From Atrichornis clamosus (lineage: Eukaryota > Chordata > Aves > Passeriformes > Menuridae), in assembly GCA_013400975.1 (NCBI GenBank), contig WBMZ01010265.1, forward strand, positions 1 through 64,000: 64,000 bases of DNA, written 5' to 3'. The translations under genes were made by a program, and so were the position numbers. Below the pieces are notes generated by a model. It worked only from the letters and a program-made list of their open reading frames with translations, ran no database searches and was not told the origin of the DNA. Shown here in pieces: positions 1-15,100 of the stretch. Each line of letters begins with the position of its first letter. Within the stretch, counting starts at the first letter, position 1.

Positions 1-3000
1 GTCTTTTAAACTAAGACAACCAGCATTGCCTCCCATCCTAATGAAGCTATGAAGAGCTCACAGTCTCCACACAGCTGAGGTTAAAACCACAGAAAAAGCA
101 AACATCATTTTGTTTTCAGCAACTCATCCTGACACCTTGCAGTTCATCAACTTCACAGGGTACTAAGCTGCAATGAGTTTTTATGCCTTTGTGGACTTCT
201 ACTGCTCCGCACAACAGAGTTTACAAACCTCCAACAATCAGCTGTCAGCTTTTCAAGCGTGTTCCTTTCTGGCAGCAATCTCCCAAGGTCAAACATTTTG
301 TAAGAAAGCATACCAAAAAAGCTGTCCTTGATGACGGAAACAGAACAGACTAAATTTAGCAATTATAAAATAAGCTGGCTTTGAGGACAGGAAGTTAAAA
401 AATAAATTGCTATGCGTTTAACTCTTCAGTCAAATCACACAAAACCCCTTCTTGGTTTTCACCATGCTGTCCCACCTCATTCTGCTCTGGCAGGAGACAT
501 TTCAGACAAGATGATTTTGTTTTGTAAGAGTTAAAGGAGACTGAGGTAAGAAAAAAATCACACTCCGCCTGAAAAGCTACCCATAATTTTAACCACATCT
601 TTGCCACTGTGGCACCAAAACACCAAGACTCGGCAGTGCAGGCATGCAGTCTCTTCTGAGCAGGCAGTGCACAACTTGGGGCCAGCTAGAGCAGCTTCCA
701 GCTCTGCTCATCATGCTTGGAGGGTGAAATCTAAATAACCAGAAATATTATGCAGGTTACAGATTTTCTAGCACTTCACAGTACAAGAAAAACGATACAT
801 TTTAAATGACAAAAACCACTTGCTGTGGCAGGAATCATTTTACTTCTGCATGGCACACAGATGTGCTTAGAACTCTAATGCCAAGACATGCAGGTGGATT
901 GGGTTTAGAATATGGTGTGCTCATCTTTTGCACACTGTTTGCTTTTTAAAATTAAAATGGAATATTTTCCTTATCTTTCTTGTAGATAAAGGCAGAAAGT
1001 TCATGCCCCTGAAACTGCAGTTCCGTAGGTGCTGACCATGAAACACATCTGCCTGTGTCCACTTTTGTTCTGTCTCACCGCAAGTGGGCACTTGCTGAGC
1101 ACAAAAGGTTGGCATGCAAGTAGTCTGGGTAAGTAGCAGCTTAGGCATTTCAAAAAGCCCTGTAGGTTATGGCTCAAGTACCCAGAACTTTACTCAGAGT
1201 CTTTTTTTGGCTTATCTTGTTAATCTAGGAGTGAACTCTCTTTAATGTTACAGGAAGAGATGTTTTTCAAAACACCTTCCCAGCATGAGAAATTACATTC
1301 ACAACACTGGCTTCTGCCTGAAAACACCCACTTTAACCAAAGCAACAAAATACTCTCAGAAAAAGAAGCAATACAACCAGCAAAACAATGAACTAAATAA
1401 CCTCTACTTGAAACGCTCTGCTATCCCTCTGAAAAGATGACACATCCAACACTCAACTGTGTCCGGTTGAGATGAGGCTATCATTATTAATCTGTACATG
1501 AAGGGTGCACCAGCGCAATGGTGACAGACAGCTGCATAAAGGCAGAAGGACAAACTACATAGACAGCTGAAAAACCCAAGCAAAATACTTAAAATTTTGT
1601 TTCCACATGCAAAAGCACCAAGTGAACAGGCATTTGTGCCTTTTTGCTCGAGGCTGGTGCTGCAGGCTTTCCCAGGCTGACAGAACTGCTCAGCTTGGAT
1701 GCACTGGACAAACACAGGAGGTCATGCTGAAGAAGAGGGCAAAATGCAAGACAGCTGGATCTTTCTGCTTCTTTTCTGGAAGCACAAATTAAAATATGTC
1801 CTACTGTCAGTTTTCAACAAACAGTTGCTCAGGGTCAAGGTTAAATTTACGTTCCAGGAAGAAAAGAGATCCCCAAGAGATGGCACTCCCAAGTAAGGTT
1901 GAGTCAGACTCTGTTACAACGATTCCCATTGAAGCTTTTATAAAAAGCAGCAACTGGCACTTAGAAAGACAGAGGTTAGAGTCCAGGAATTATTAAAATA
2001 AAAAAAGGCTCAATGAAAATGCATTTAACCAAATTACAATCGATTCAACAGGAGAGACTGAGAAACACCCACTTTAAAATACTCATGATTCACTTAATGT
2101 ATCATTATCTCTGCATAACACTTGGAAGTTTGATTTCAAAGTGGATATTTCTAAACCTCAAGGCCTAAAAATAGAATTTCTATTATCTTTGTGAGTTTGA
2201 AGAGACAAAAGAAACTCAGCACATACTATGAGGCACAGGTGGCCTTTGTTAGCGTGTTGCTAAATGTGTAGAACCTACAGAAGATGCCCTAAAATAAAAA
2301 GAGAGTTGACTAAGATATGGGGAGTCCAAATGCATATCAACCATTCATACATACACAAGCAAGGTTCAAGCTTCAAGGCTGTAAACATTATCTTCTAACT
2401 TTTCCTGATCAGTCATACTATGGTGTTATTCCACAACTACTTCAAAATTAAGTACTACCATGTGCCAACACTTAGTTCAAACTAGGACTGGGGAAACGTG
2501 CTTCAATATGAAAGTAGATCCCTATGCAAACAGCATTAATTTTTAAATATGTTTAACAACAAACGCAAATACATCTAATATGAGATGACTTATTTTTAAA
2601 TAATACATTTGCAAAAACAGAGTAAGCATTAATGTAACTTGGCATCTACATCTCCTGTCCCAAAGCTGACAGGTTTACAAAAGGGTTTCTAACACAGTAG
2701 GAAAAAGTACAGATTTCTATACCAAATAAACTAATCAGCCCTCTGCTATCTAGTGTGTTAAATGTAAAAATGATCCATTTCTTGAACATGAGGACAAATT
2801 CTTTGTATTTCAAATTCTACATAGGCCTGCTGTGATATTTTTGATAAGCAACAAAACCTACCCCCTTGATCCCTAAATTATAAACACGTTCAGAAAACTA
2901 CATGTTCAGCTTCAATGTTTTATTTATATTTGAACAGTGTTACTAGAATGCTCCATCAAAGAATCTGTTGAAAGATACTAATTTATGCTCATTGCTACGA

Positions 3001-6000
3001 CACAACTCTTCAAGAGATACAAGTCTAACAAAGGTGTGATGCTTGGATTATTACTTGCTTAAGCATAAAAAGAATATTGATAATATATTTGTATCCCTTG
3101 TACTAATCCACTGTAGATGTGAAAATAGTTTTTGAACAAATGGCAGATCCATAAGTAATTGTTAAAGGCGAGGTAAAATACCAGGAAAAAATACTGTGTT
3201 GCTGCCAATTCAAATTCATTTTGGGAATTAAAAAAAAAAGGTTAGTTTTTAAAACTCTAGACAACAAGAATTCATACAACCACTTAGCAGCTCTCCTTCT
3301 AAGCTTCTCCCCCCATGTTTTTGGGATAATTTTCCCATTTTGATTTCATTTGGTTATTTTCTCTAGCCCAATCTTAACTCAGAACCTTCCAATTCTATTT
3401 ATCCAAAAACTTGAGTTAATAAATTTTAGTCCTTGATGTTTACATTAGAAAATAACAAGAAAAATTTTACTAGACATACATTGGGATTTTAAAGTGAATT
3501 TTCTTTTGTACATCTAGGCTAGGTACTTAGCCTGACATGGAACACATCAGGAACTTTCCACAAGTACCTGCCAAGCAGGTTTGTTGATAGAGAGGTCCAT
3601 CAAATTAGCAGGGCTTAGTGAAAGTAAGTTTTGAAAAAAAGTACTCAGCAGTATTTACATTTCTAGGTGAAAATATTTAAATTATATTCTGTGGGTTTTT
3701 TCAAACTAACATAAAAGCATTCAATGTATCCACATAAGCCAACTTATACCAAAAAACAATGAAAGCCTGAAGAAAAAATTGCAGCGAACAATTTGCTGAC
3801 TATACATCAGTTAAAATTTTGATGCGAAGTTTTGATGCAAGGTTTTGATAAACATTTTCTTACTCTGGACATCATCACAAAATATTAATAAATTTATTAG
3901 CAGAAAGGACTATGACAAATAATGCATGAAACTCTTATTTATTCCCTATGACTATCTGCAAGCTGTTGCCCAGTTTCAGGCAAAACTCAGCCATGACCCC
4001 ACCAGCCTTGGAGCTCAGCACTCACAAACTGGTCTGACACTTCCAAGTCATTCCTCCTTGGACAAGCCGTGCCAGATACCGCAGGAGGACTCTCTACACC
4101 TGGCAAATACAGATGATGTGGAAAAGGCATAAAAGACTGGACAGTTACTTCTTTCCAGCCACTCCTCATTACTCAGTCTTGCTCTGAGGTATGAAGACAT
4201 CCATGAACTGCTTCAGTAATTCTACACCTATTGGATACATACATCAGGAGTGGTGGCGATGAGGTGTCATGCCTGAAACTCACGTCTAGTATATTACCCA
4301 TACACTGCAGCTGAGCTTCTCCCTGTCTTTCTTTGCTTGTCTTTGTTCATCTTAATTTCCACTAGAAGAATTCATTTTCCCAAATGAACCTCCTTCTGTT
4401 TACTATCCTTCAAGCAGTTTAAATTCATTTTGTTCTTCTGAACTCCCAACTGAGACTGCATCTCAATTTCAACATTTCTTCAGTAAAATAAATATATCAT
4501 GTAGAGACAGGTATAGTCAGGTCTGACTAAAACTAACCCCTTCAGTGGCTTTAAAAAAAAGGGTTCACTTCAGAGAGAAAATACTGAAGTTTTACCAAAA
4601 TTAGCACTTTCTGGTGTCTGTTCCACAAACTTATTGTTGGTCCCAGTAAAACAGGCACACCTGGTACTGTTCAGCAGCACTGAGGGACCACGACCTGTAT
4701 TTGTATATCCAAAACCACTCAGCCTCCAAGTGTGGGTGGCTCTACTCCAAGCTCACAGACCTGGGTGAAAGCAGTTTGCCTCTCTAACCCTCTTGAATTC
4801 CTTCTCCTGCTTCCCACTGCCGCCCTTCCTCTGGGAACGAACAGCACTGAGGAGGACATGAGCTGACCTCAAGGAAGGAAAAAGAGCCAAATTCATGAGA
4901 AGAATAACATTGGCTGGAAAAAAAAGACCTATAGAGGCAGACAAAATCCAGAGATTGGGTCTGGCACTCTCTGAAATGGGAAACTGATATAATAAGTCCT
5001 GGCTAGGAAGGCTGGGATACCACCAACAAAGGGACCCCGGGCTCCAAAGGATCATGTGAAGTGAGTCTGCAAATTAAGGCAATTAGGCACTTTAAATCCT
5101 AAACAAGGCATTAAGTCATCTGATGTCATCTCAAATACAAGGGAGGCCTACAGATGAAGGTGAGGGTGGGAAGGAGATGATGCTCATCTCTCTGGGTGTG
5201 CGGTTGGTTGGAAAGGCTGCAGGGCTTGGCTGGATGTGAAGGAGAGCGGCCCAGCCTGGAGAAGAGGAGACGGGTCAAGCTTGGAGCGACCATGCAAAAC
5301 GGCTTGTGCCAAGTAAAGCAAAACGCCCCACCAGTGCCTGGCATGGGACCCGAAGCCGTTGAGGTTGACCATTCCTCTGCTGTCAGCAGATATCCCAGAA
5401 ACTCGCTGGCAAAACATCATGTCCCTCTGCAACGCTCACCCGCAAAAGATAAAGACAAAAAATGCATATTGCAGTAATCGCCCACTAAGGGTCTGACCAA
5501 AACTAGCACAGACAGGCCTCCTCCTAACACTGCCCAAAGGCAGAGTGCTTCATTATTCAGGCTTACCAATGTTCTTTTACAAGGCTTTTGGGAAGGTAGG
5601 ATCAGGATGGCTATTTCTGAGTGAACGTTCATATAAACTATCAATATGTATATTTGGAAAATTAGTTTTGAATGCCTCTGCAGTGGATTTTGACTCAACT
5701 CACTGACCTGGTACATCACGGTCTACAGAAGAAAAGACAAAGAATAAAAACCTAACCCTCTTTGTGCACCTTCTTTCACTCTTTATATAAGGTTTACAGC
5801 TAAAGACTAAATAGGACATCATATGGATTTTGAGGTGGACAACCCACTGACACCACACATGGACCAGCAGACAAACACTCCAGTGCACGCCATTTAACAC
5901 TATGCTCTGGAGCTGACCACGAAGATTTCCTTTTTTCAGTTCTTATCCTACGGCAATAATAATCATTTACTGATTACTGCAAAATCATTAGTCTTCAGAA

Positions 6001-8684
6001 ATCTTCTTTAGATGCAGATAGCATGGACTACTTCCACTTTACAGAAAGGAAAATGTAGGGAAGAATCTCAGGAGTTTTTCCCATACTACAAATTCAAAGT
6101 TTAGAGTTAAAATAGTGGAGCTAAAACATTAAAATACTCAACATCAAAATTAAATGCATTCTAACCATGAAACCCTCTTTATATTAGTATATGCTTTCTG
6201 CTTTTAAGGGCTGAATATAAATAGCATAAAACAAAGTCTATTATTATTCACAGTACTTTTCCTGCTCTGAAGTAAAGCCTGCAGAGTGTATCTGTAACAA
6301 CTCCCATTATTTGAAAGACTCACATCTGAAATCTGAGACAACTGTACACACTCAGTATTTCATTATACTTTTAATCTTGAAACAATAAACATCTCAGCAA
6401 CTGAACTAAAATGAATTCAAACTGATTATTTTTTAATAGCTACCAATATTACAGTGATATTACTACACAGCAGAAAAAACTATGCATTTACCTGTTTTTC
6501 TCAGAACGGAGTTACTATAAAACTAGTATGGTCACCATGTTATTAGTTATGGATGACATCACTCCAAGCTTGTTCTGAAGAACTACTTGCTTTAAACAGA
6601 AAAAACATCAACTTTCAAAGAAAATGTTTGTAACAGCTGCTTCGTAACTTTTCATTTCCTAAGCTTATATCAGCTTCAGAATATATGACTATACCTAAAA
6701 TTAAATTCTGTTAGAGACAAAATTATTGGGGTTTGACAACAAGTAATACATATGAAATGCCAGATTAAACTAAACTGTAAAACAATGCTTTTGAGCCCCC
6801 CTTAGAGATATATATTTTAACTTAATGGAGACTTCTTATATGCTACACACGGTGACAGGGGCAACCTCAAACAAACCATTTCCGTTGCTTGTCCAAAGAA
6901 AATGTGAAACAAATGGAAAAGGAAAAAAGAAAGCTTTTATTTTGGTGCATGACTTATTTTTCAACAGAATTAACAGTTTTAAAGTAGAAGTTTCTATTTT
7001 AAAATAAAGGAAGAGAGGAAGAAGCAAATATTAGAGTGAACCATCATTAATGATACACATCGACCCACTTTAAACTTTAGGCAGTCAAAGAACACATCAG
7101 GTATTTCCTGATCTTTTTGTTAATTCTTTACTGATTACAACAAGCTAGTGAATTTGAAATTAATTCCCAAAAGTTTTTGGTTGACCTAAATCCTCTTTCC
7201 CTGCCTCTTCCTCACCCCCTGCCTTTGTTAACCAAACAACGTTTTGTACAAAGTTTACTCTTGGCTCTTTCACTTTCAGCAAAATGATTTGGGCTCAAGA
7301 GAGACGTCCAGGCATAGGCATATGGCACCGTCTGAGACCTCCGGGAGTGCAGAGGATGGCACTAAGCTCAGGGACAGGCTCTGGCACCCTCATGGGCAAG
7401 CACTGGCAGTGGCTGGGGCAGACCAGAGTGTCTCTGAGGGCACAAGTTGACAATGCTGGCAGTTGTGCAATCACCTACCTATGCAAACCCAGCAAAAGAT
7501 GCACACAAGCACCTCTTGCAAGTATGGAGGGGACCAGAAGAAAAAAAAAAAAGGTTATGTTTTGTGCTAGCAAAAATAGATTCCACTTTCTTTCATTTTA
7601 AAGACAGACATAAATGGGCTCCCTGTGAGGTGATGTGTAATGTCACAACAGTGATGTCAAGGTAAGCACTGTCACACTTACCCACATTAGACTCAACAGG
7701 ATATGACACCTGGTACTGGTTATGGAGCTGATGTTTTCCCACATCACTGAAATTATGCCTCATATTTGAGTTGAAATTATTGCTACAGTCAAAGGAGGAA
7801 GGTGCTAAACTGTGTGTGTCCATCTGAGAACTCATTGCTGCATTTTCAGACGCATACACAGATGGGGATTGACCCTACTCAACAATCAAAAGTTTACATG
7901 AAGGATCCAAAACTACCAAGCACTTCCTGATTCTCCTCCTTACTGTTCAAGGAGAACAGAGGTTTAAGGTGCAAGAGCTGATCCCTGCATGTGCCCTGCC
8001 TTACTACTCTAATCAGAAGGAATACTTGCAAACTCAGCATGCTTATTTACTTTGGGAGAGATGCAGGAGGTAACCTAAAAAAATTATAAATTGAATCATT
8101 CTCTTTTTCCACTAACCATCATTATTGTGAACAGCCAAATGGAAATGAGCATACCAAATACAGACATACTGAAATTTCTGCCTCTTCTGAGACACAGTCA
8201 CTGTTACTCTTGTTGACATGTGAGTCTTATGCTTAAGCTATTTTACAGCACTAATTAGTACTGACAAATCCTAATATATTACTAATTAAATAGGGAAATT
8301 CACACTTTGGTTTAGGGGCTCTTTTCCCACTGAATTTAAAAGAGTATCTGTAGCTTTAATATATATAAAATTGCATGTTACAGACATGAAAATCTAACAG
8401 GACAAAACTAAAAGCTGTGAGGTGCAGCTGTTTCATAAATGTCTTGGCATCTCACAAATTCACTTCAGTAATTCAAGACTTCTGCATTCAAGCAACACAG
8501 AAGACAGATTCTAACACAGAACAACACCTGCACAGATAGGGCCATGGTTCCTCTGTGGGGCTGCCTGGGGCAGGGCCACAGTGTAACTGTGCTGATTAGC
8601 TCAGGTACCTCCTGAATGCCTGCACACTCACCACTTTGCCCTATTTCACCTCTACTACCCTGCACATTCACACACAAATGTAGA
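1..8684. other. intronic sequence without a recognised gene
   Basis: AT-rich sequence. I see no exon, RNA gene or transposable element that I can name. It contains the 13-base repeat at 3817 and a GC- and CpG-richer patch at about 5190-5460. The short open frames on both strands lack splice context and family resemblance. Confidence 0.6.
3817..3850. repeat. 13-base tandem repeat, about 2.6 copies
   Basis: ttttgatgcgaag (3817-3829), ttttgatgcaagg (3830-3842), then ttttgata (3843-3850). Replication slippage is the simplest explanation. Confidence 0.9.
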
Positions 8685-9146
8685 AAACTGTAGAAGGGTT
8701 TGGGTTGGAAAAAGGATCTTCAAAGACCATCTAGGCAACCCCCTGCTGTGGGCAAGGACACCTTTCACTACACCAGGTTGCTCAAAGCCCCATCCAACCT
8801 GGCCTTAAACATTTCCCATGAGGGGGAATACCAGTTTTTCTGGGCAACCTATTCTAGAGTCTCACCAACCTCAATATAAAACATTTTTTCCTTATGTCCA
8901 GCCTGAATCTATGCACTTTCAGTTTAAAATCATTGTTCTTTTTGCTGTTACTATGGATCTTGGTAAAATGTCTTTATTATTCTTTCTTATAAGCCCTGTT
9001 TAAATATTGAAAGGCTGCAATACCATCTCCCTGGAGCCTTCTCTTCTTCAGAGTGAGCAACTCCATCTCTCTTTCTTCATCGGAGAGTTCTTCCAGCCCA
9101 CTGATCATTTTTGCGGCCCTCCTCTGGACCAGATCTAAAGGTTCTC
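8685..9146 (-). repeat. CR1 LINE, 3' end fragment
   Basis: The plus strand reads as the complement of an avian CR1 3' region. It starts at gggtttgggttgga, passes through the caccaggttgctcaaagccc and catccaacctggcc blocks, and continues to ccctcctctggaccagatct. That is roughly 450 bases of the non-coding CR1 tail and the sequence just before it. The terminal ATTCTATG-type microrepeat is not clear at the 8685 end. It carries many substitutions, so it is not recent. It lies in the sense orientation of KLF12. Confidence 0.88.
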
Positions 9147-12100
9147 ATTCCTCAACACAGGAAGAGTTGAAACAGAGCCAACTACTGCCCCACCCACCAA
9201 ACTGTTTTTTTAGAGGCAAGTGACAGCATACATGAAAATCGTGTTCTGATGGTATATGTAACACCCGTCTGCAGCACCCTGCTTGCTGTTTCAGCAGCTT
9301 GTCTACTCCATGATTTGCAATCCACTACCTAGGGGCAGCTAATGCTCATCTTTACAGATACTTCGGCCATGGCAAAAAACTCATCTTCTGTGTACTTCCC
9401 AAGCAACAAACTTCACAGCAACTGCTGTACCTGAGAAGAACAGGTCTACCACTTGCATCTCCAACTGTGAACAGACCAATTTTCCAAAGAAAGGTTAAGA
9501 CAGGTACGTAAAATTTTTATGACAAGGGAGGTTTCCTACACCATCAGTAATTACATACTAGAGAGAGTTACATGCTTCAAATTAACTTCTTAAGAAGAAA
9601 AGAAAATCCTCAACAACAAAAAACTCCATCACACTGAATAAAAACCCACCTAACTTAGTTAGCAGGAAGTAGTTTCTCTGAGCAGCAGAACATCCCACTG
9701 CCTGTCCAGCTGGTGCTGGGCTAAGCCACCCAGCACCCTTACCACCTGCCACCAGACTCCAGCACTGAAGTTGCTCTGAAGCAAGGTTCAGTCAGGAAAA
9801 AAGAGTCCCAAACCAACCTTTGCTTTGCATTTTATAGGAAAATAATGACATTGAGGAGGGAGTTTGGAGTTCTGATTCCATGTTATTTAGATAATCACCG
9901 GATGAAATCAGTGAAGGGTATTTTGTAAGCAATGTGTGAGATGGGGTAAGCCCATCTTCCTCTTGCACAGCTGTCAGCAACCTCTGGCTTATGTGCTAAA
10001 TGTGGCATGTGGGCAGACTGCAAGTAGTACACAGCAGGAATTAGATGCTAAAATCATCTGTCTTTCACAGAATCAAGGTATCATTAATTACTTGTCTAGT
10101 AATACACAGCCAGCTAAGAGAAAAATCCTGCTGAGAACAACGCTCTTGATTTGCCCAGCAACTAAACTATGATCAAAATATTAGCTTTCTCACTCTCCTG
10201 TCCTGTAAATCTTAAAACCTGTAAAGCAGACCTGTTTGAAGAGGATGCATCAGAAGATCCCATCTCAGCACAGCAGCCTTATAACTGCACCTCATAAACC
10301 ACAAAAAGCCTCATAAATAGAGCTCTCCTTGCATGTGTGGGAGACAGACTTGAATCCCTTCAGGCACTGGTGCAAACTGAACCCAGGTCTTCCACATCAT
10401 TAGTGGTTAAGTGACCCATGCTTCTAAGTAAAAAAGAGAGCAGGAACATTACCTGCTATTTTTGTACTTTAAAATATGGGGTTTCAGGGCATCTAAAGCA
10501 GAGTCTGAGTCACAGCAGTAAAAGTTTTAACATTTCAACCACCAGGACAGACACCCTCAATGGGAGAGATATGTATCACCTCACCTCCTAGTCCCCATTA
10601 GAGACATGCAGCACACAGCTGCTCTGCCTTTAAGGGGACCTCACAGACATGGAACAAGATTTTAGGCTTTAAAAAATACAATATATTATTAGTAAAAAAA
10701 ATTACATTCCTCCTAATTTTTGTAGTCGAACAGAAGATTTAAGGATTTCACTTTTGAATTCTGGCACAGAAATCCCTACTGATGTTCTACTTCAGGAAGA
10801 GATCAGGCTAAACGCCCATTTATTTTGCTGTGTAGAGAATTAGAAGAAAAGGAAAGTCTATGACTAGGTGTCCAAGTGACTAGCTGACATGGGCATCATT
10901 TAACACAATAACAGTGTTGTGAAAAGACTTTATAATCCCATTACAAGACTTTAATACAGTGGCTCACAGTTCATATAAATCGAAGTGGTCTTCACAGACA
11001 GATGAGGTACTTTATCACATTTCATGGTAACAAGAACTTTTGATATACAAGGGACTATTCCTTAAGTGCACCAAGCATTTCTGAACACCCTGTTTAACTT
11101 CAAACTCAATGACTCTACAACTTAGACAGCCATTTATATTTAACTACTAAATAATCCAGTGCCTGTATAGGATATAATCAATAGTTTTATTATCCTGGAA
11201 TCCAATTACAAGATTGATTGCCATTTTTTGCCCCTTTCCTCCATTTTAATATGTGAGTTGCTCTTATAGGAAAGGAAAATAACAGTTTTATTTTACTGTC
11301 TGTCGTAGATACTGCACTTCATTAAATCTGAAGGAAGTTCATGATCATACCGAAAGGTCTTCACTTGGACTTTATCAAGCCAGCTGTTCTAGCCCAAAGA
11401 CTTCACTACAGTGGCTGTGCTACATGAAGGAATACAATTAAGCTGATACACTTGTAGATTAAAGGAAATTTGTTTCATTTTATGATGTATAATGTGTTCA
11501 GCATAATATTAGACATCATTTCAGTCACCAGTCCCGGGGGACACAGGCACTGCTTAGAGTGACCAGGGCTGTTGCTGAATCAACACATTCCTATTCTGAG
11601 GGAATCACTTCCCAAATAGCCAAGAAAACTCACTTACCAAAGGATCCACTCTGACTATTAAAAATATATCCCAACAGGGCTGACAGTTAAAAGAGTAGGG
11701 CCGGCTAGCTGCCAAAAAAACCTCAAAAAACTTAATGTGTGAATCTATGGAGGGAAATCTCAGGTTATTTATTCATACTGAGAATCCCGAAGGAGAAAGA
11801 ACATTTGGTTAGGGCAGAATTTGCAGACTGTGCCCCGCTTCAGGCATCAGTGCTCTTTCAAAATGCTGGCCATGATGCACCTAAATGTGAAAGATTTAGG
11901 AATACTATTAAGGCAAAACAACCAATCTTTTTAAAGGATTACGTAAGATGTAAATCTAAGAAAAGGAGAAGTTTTGCAAGTAAAACCTAATTGGTGCTAT
12001 GCCTTCATCCTACCTGTCTCCGAAGATTTCTAATACAGGACAACATTAACACATATGATCTTAGAAATATAGATGACACACCACAACTGTGATATTTCAA

Positions 12101-15100
12101 ATCACATCTTCCTTACATTCTTAAGAGATATTACCATTTAGGGATATGTTTACCATTGAGGCTAAGCCAGTTACCTCTGGAAAATTAGTTTACTTTGTAA
12201 CTCTTTCAAGATACTGAAATAAGTCTTAGGACACAATGCAGCACTTGCAGCAGCAATTGTGTACAACAAAGGTGACAAATACTGGTGGTGCTTGGAAACA
12301 TATCATTAAGTTCATGTTGAGTTCAATAGGTCTCTCCTGCATGACAGGTTGTGAATGACGTGATACAATTTTTTCTAGTAATTCCCTCACAGATTAGCTT
12401 TGTCTGGTAAAAGAACTAGTCTGGCTGAAGTCAAACAAGCATTCAAATCCTCCTGGGGAACAGACGTTTTTAGGTCTTGCCTTCAATATTTTGGATCTGT
12501 CAGAAAGGTCAAATCCAAGGTATATAAATAGTAAGAAGTATGCCACTCATTTTCCTTCCACGTGCATTTTTGGTAATGACATAGAACACTGTAAAAACTA
12601 AGGAAGAATACAAAAAGTTTAAAATGACACAAACCAGAGAAATTTGAATAGACTAACTCTTTTAGTTCATCTAACTCATAAGCAGAGGATCTAAGAAAGA
12701 AAATTAGAAAAAGTAAGCCCTCTGTTTAAATTCCTAGTCTTGCATCTGCCCTATAGAGGTGTGTTCACACACAAGCCAGGAAAGAAATCTCTGGGTGAGG
12801 GGATCTCAAAACCACAATTAAGGATATATGCAAATAAAATAAAATAATAAAAAATTAATAACAAAATGGCTTAAACCCCAAAATATATTATCTGTTTAAA
12901 TTATCGTAACATGGTATTTCTGTTGTTGAATTAATCCAGACAAACCTCGTTCCTTAACAGGTAAGTAGCTTATGAAAATTTGAGAGGTACTTAGTTATTA
13001 AGTATTATTCTACTTACGATACTGATGGGTCAACAGAAATCTTGCTGTGAGTTTTAAGAGCTGGATCACTTTAAGTTAACTAAACCAAATAAACTTGATA
13101 AAACATTACAGCTTAAGTCAATGAACCAACCCACACTACACAAGATAAAATCCAGAAAATTTACTGACGGTGAAAGACGTGTGTCAAACTGATTTTATTA
13201 TAACAATAATATGTGTTAAGTATGAATATTTGGAGAGAGTGTACTCTGAGTATTGTAAAAATTCCACTAATGCCTGCCAACATAATGGTGTACCACAAAG
13301 AGGCTTCAGATGGGGCTAATACGCCCTGATTCTGCATTTGAATGTCTACAGTGAAGATGTTCACATGTGAAGTACAGGAAAACAATCTTTGCTTATGGTC
13401 AGTAGAGCCAGGAGAGGCCAGAGAGCTCCTGGGCTGAGCAGGACTGCTGTCTCCCCAAAGGATGAGATCTTCCACCTAAAAATGCTTCCTCTTACTAACC
13501 AGGTCCAACCAGCAGCCCACGTACACGCACTGCAATGGGCTAAAACTAAGGCAAGGAAACACATCATTTGGTGAACTTTTCTAATATTACACCCGTATGG
13601 TGAAGAAAACACAACTCTTGCCCTAATTACAACATTCCAAAGAATAAGCAAGATTTCAGGTTGGGAGCTGCATACTCAGCCCTAATTCCTGACTGTAGAC
13701 CTCAAGCTGCAAGATAGGTAGGTAATGAAAAAGGGAAGCAAAATGCCTCTATGAAAGGACAATCTCATTGAGAAATTCCGATTTTCTCCATTTGCCGATA
13801 TTCCCTTCGTTTTATCCAGATTAACTTTTGGCCAAAGGTACATGTGGGTCAGAATGAAGCTGCTGTACAAATATTAAAAGCACAGTAGAGAGCAGAAATA
13901 GCACAACGTTACTCATCCGAACTAAAACAGAGCTCACAATAGGACGCTCCAAAAAGACTTATTTTCTTCTTCTTTAAATGAGGCACTATTTAGAGGCTTT
14001 TAGAAGGCATTAGACTTCAAGGATGTTCTGAGGACTAAATTTTAACTTCAGCTTGGCTTTCCCAGGAAGGGTATTAACACCTTTAGGGCAATCAAGAGAA
14101 CTACAGTTACTAAGAATATTTAATACCAGAAACCAGTGAAGTGTTTCAATTTATTCTCAACAGAAAACTCTGAAGTGACCAACACAATAAAAATATCTCT
14201 ATAGCAATAAATTACTTTGATAAAATGGAGTAAGATTCATTATTTGCATTCATAACAGAGACATTTTTGAAGAGGAAAATTAAAAATACATGAGAGATTA
14301 GAAAGAATGAGCAGGGCACATGCGAATTGCTGTCTTTTCTGTTTTACAGCGTATCATAAAACTATTGAAAATTAAGATATTTAATCCTAGTTTATATTAC
14401 TGAAGCCACAATGTAACCTGATACAATTTGTGATTTATGTACTATTACTATAGATATAAAACAAAATAGAAAGATAATACAACACTTGTGTGGTTACTAA
14501 ATGGCATGGGTGCCTGTGACCAAGTTTAGTCTGGAGCTGAAGTCAATGTATTGAATCAGTTCACCTTGTGGAGTAGCAATTTTTGATGAAGTAGACTGCA
14601 AACATGAAAACCAAATTTTATTTTCCATTAATAGCAACTAAAATTAACAGATTTCCAAGAACAATGAGCTGTAGCTTTTTGCTTGCTTAAATTACCAAGA
14701 TTACTACAAAAAAAGAACATGCATTACTCTGAGGACTGCAGACCTGGCCTCACATGTCCCAAAAGCCTTTGGGCAGCTGCAAGACCACCACTGCCTCCAG
14801 CAGTGACTGACTTCATCAATGGTTAACTCTCTCCACCCGCCATCTGCTTACACTACAGTCACAGAGGTGGCAAATGCTTAACGGGGAGGAAACTGATGAC
14901 TGAGTATTTGGCAGCTATAATCAGCACAGCACTTATTTTTGGGTGATGAATCACCGCTTTTATCCCAGCCACAGGGTGCTGCTACACTCACTGCACAGAA
15001 AACCTCTTTTATGCAAGGGGCTGATGGCAGCACAACGAACACCCCTCTTGGTAGAGCCATGTCAAGATACTGCTTTGGAGAAACCAGAAGATCTTACGGC

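Noticed and set aside
5225..5270. cagcctggagaagaggagac, a CR1-like phrase
   Set aside because: The neighbouring CR1 blocks are absent on both sides, so the phrase alone is not enough.
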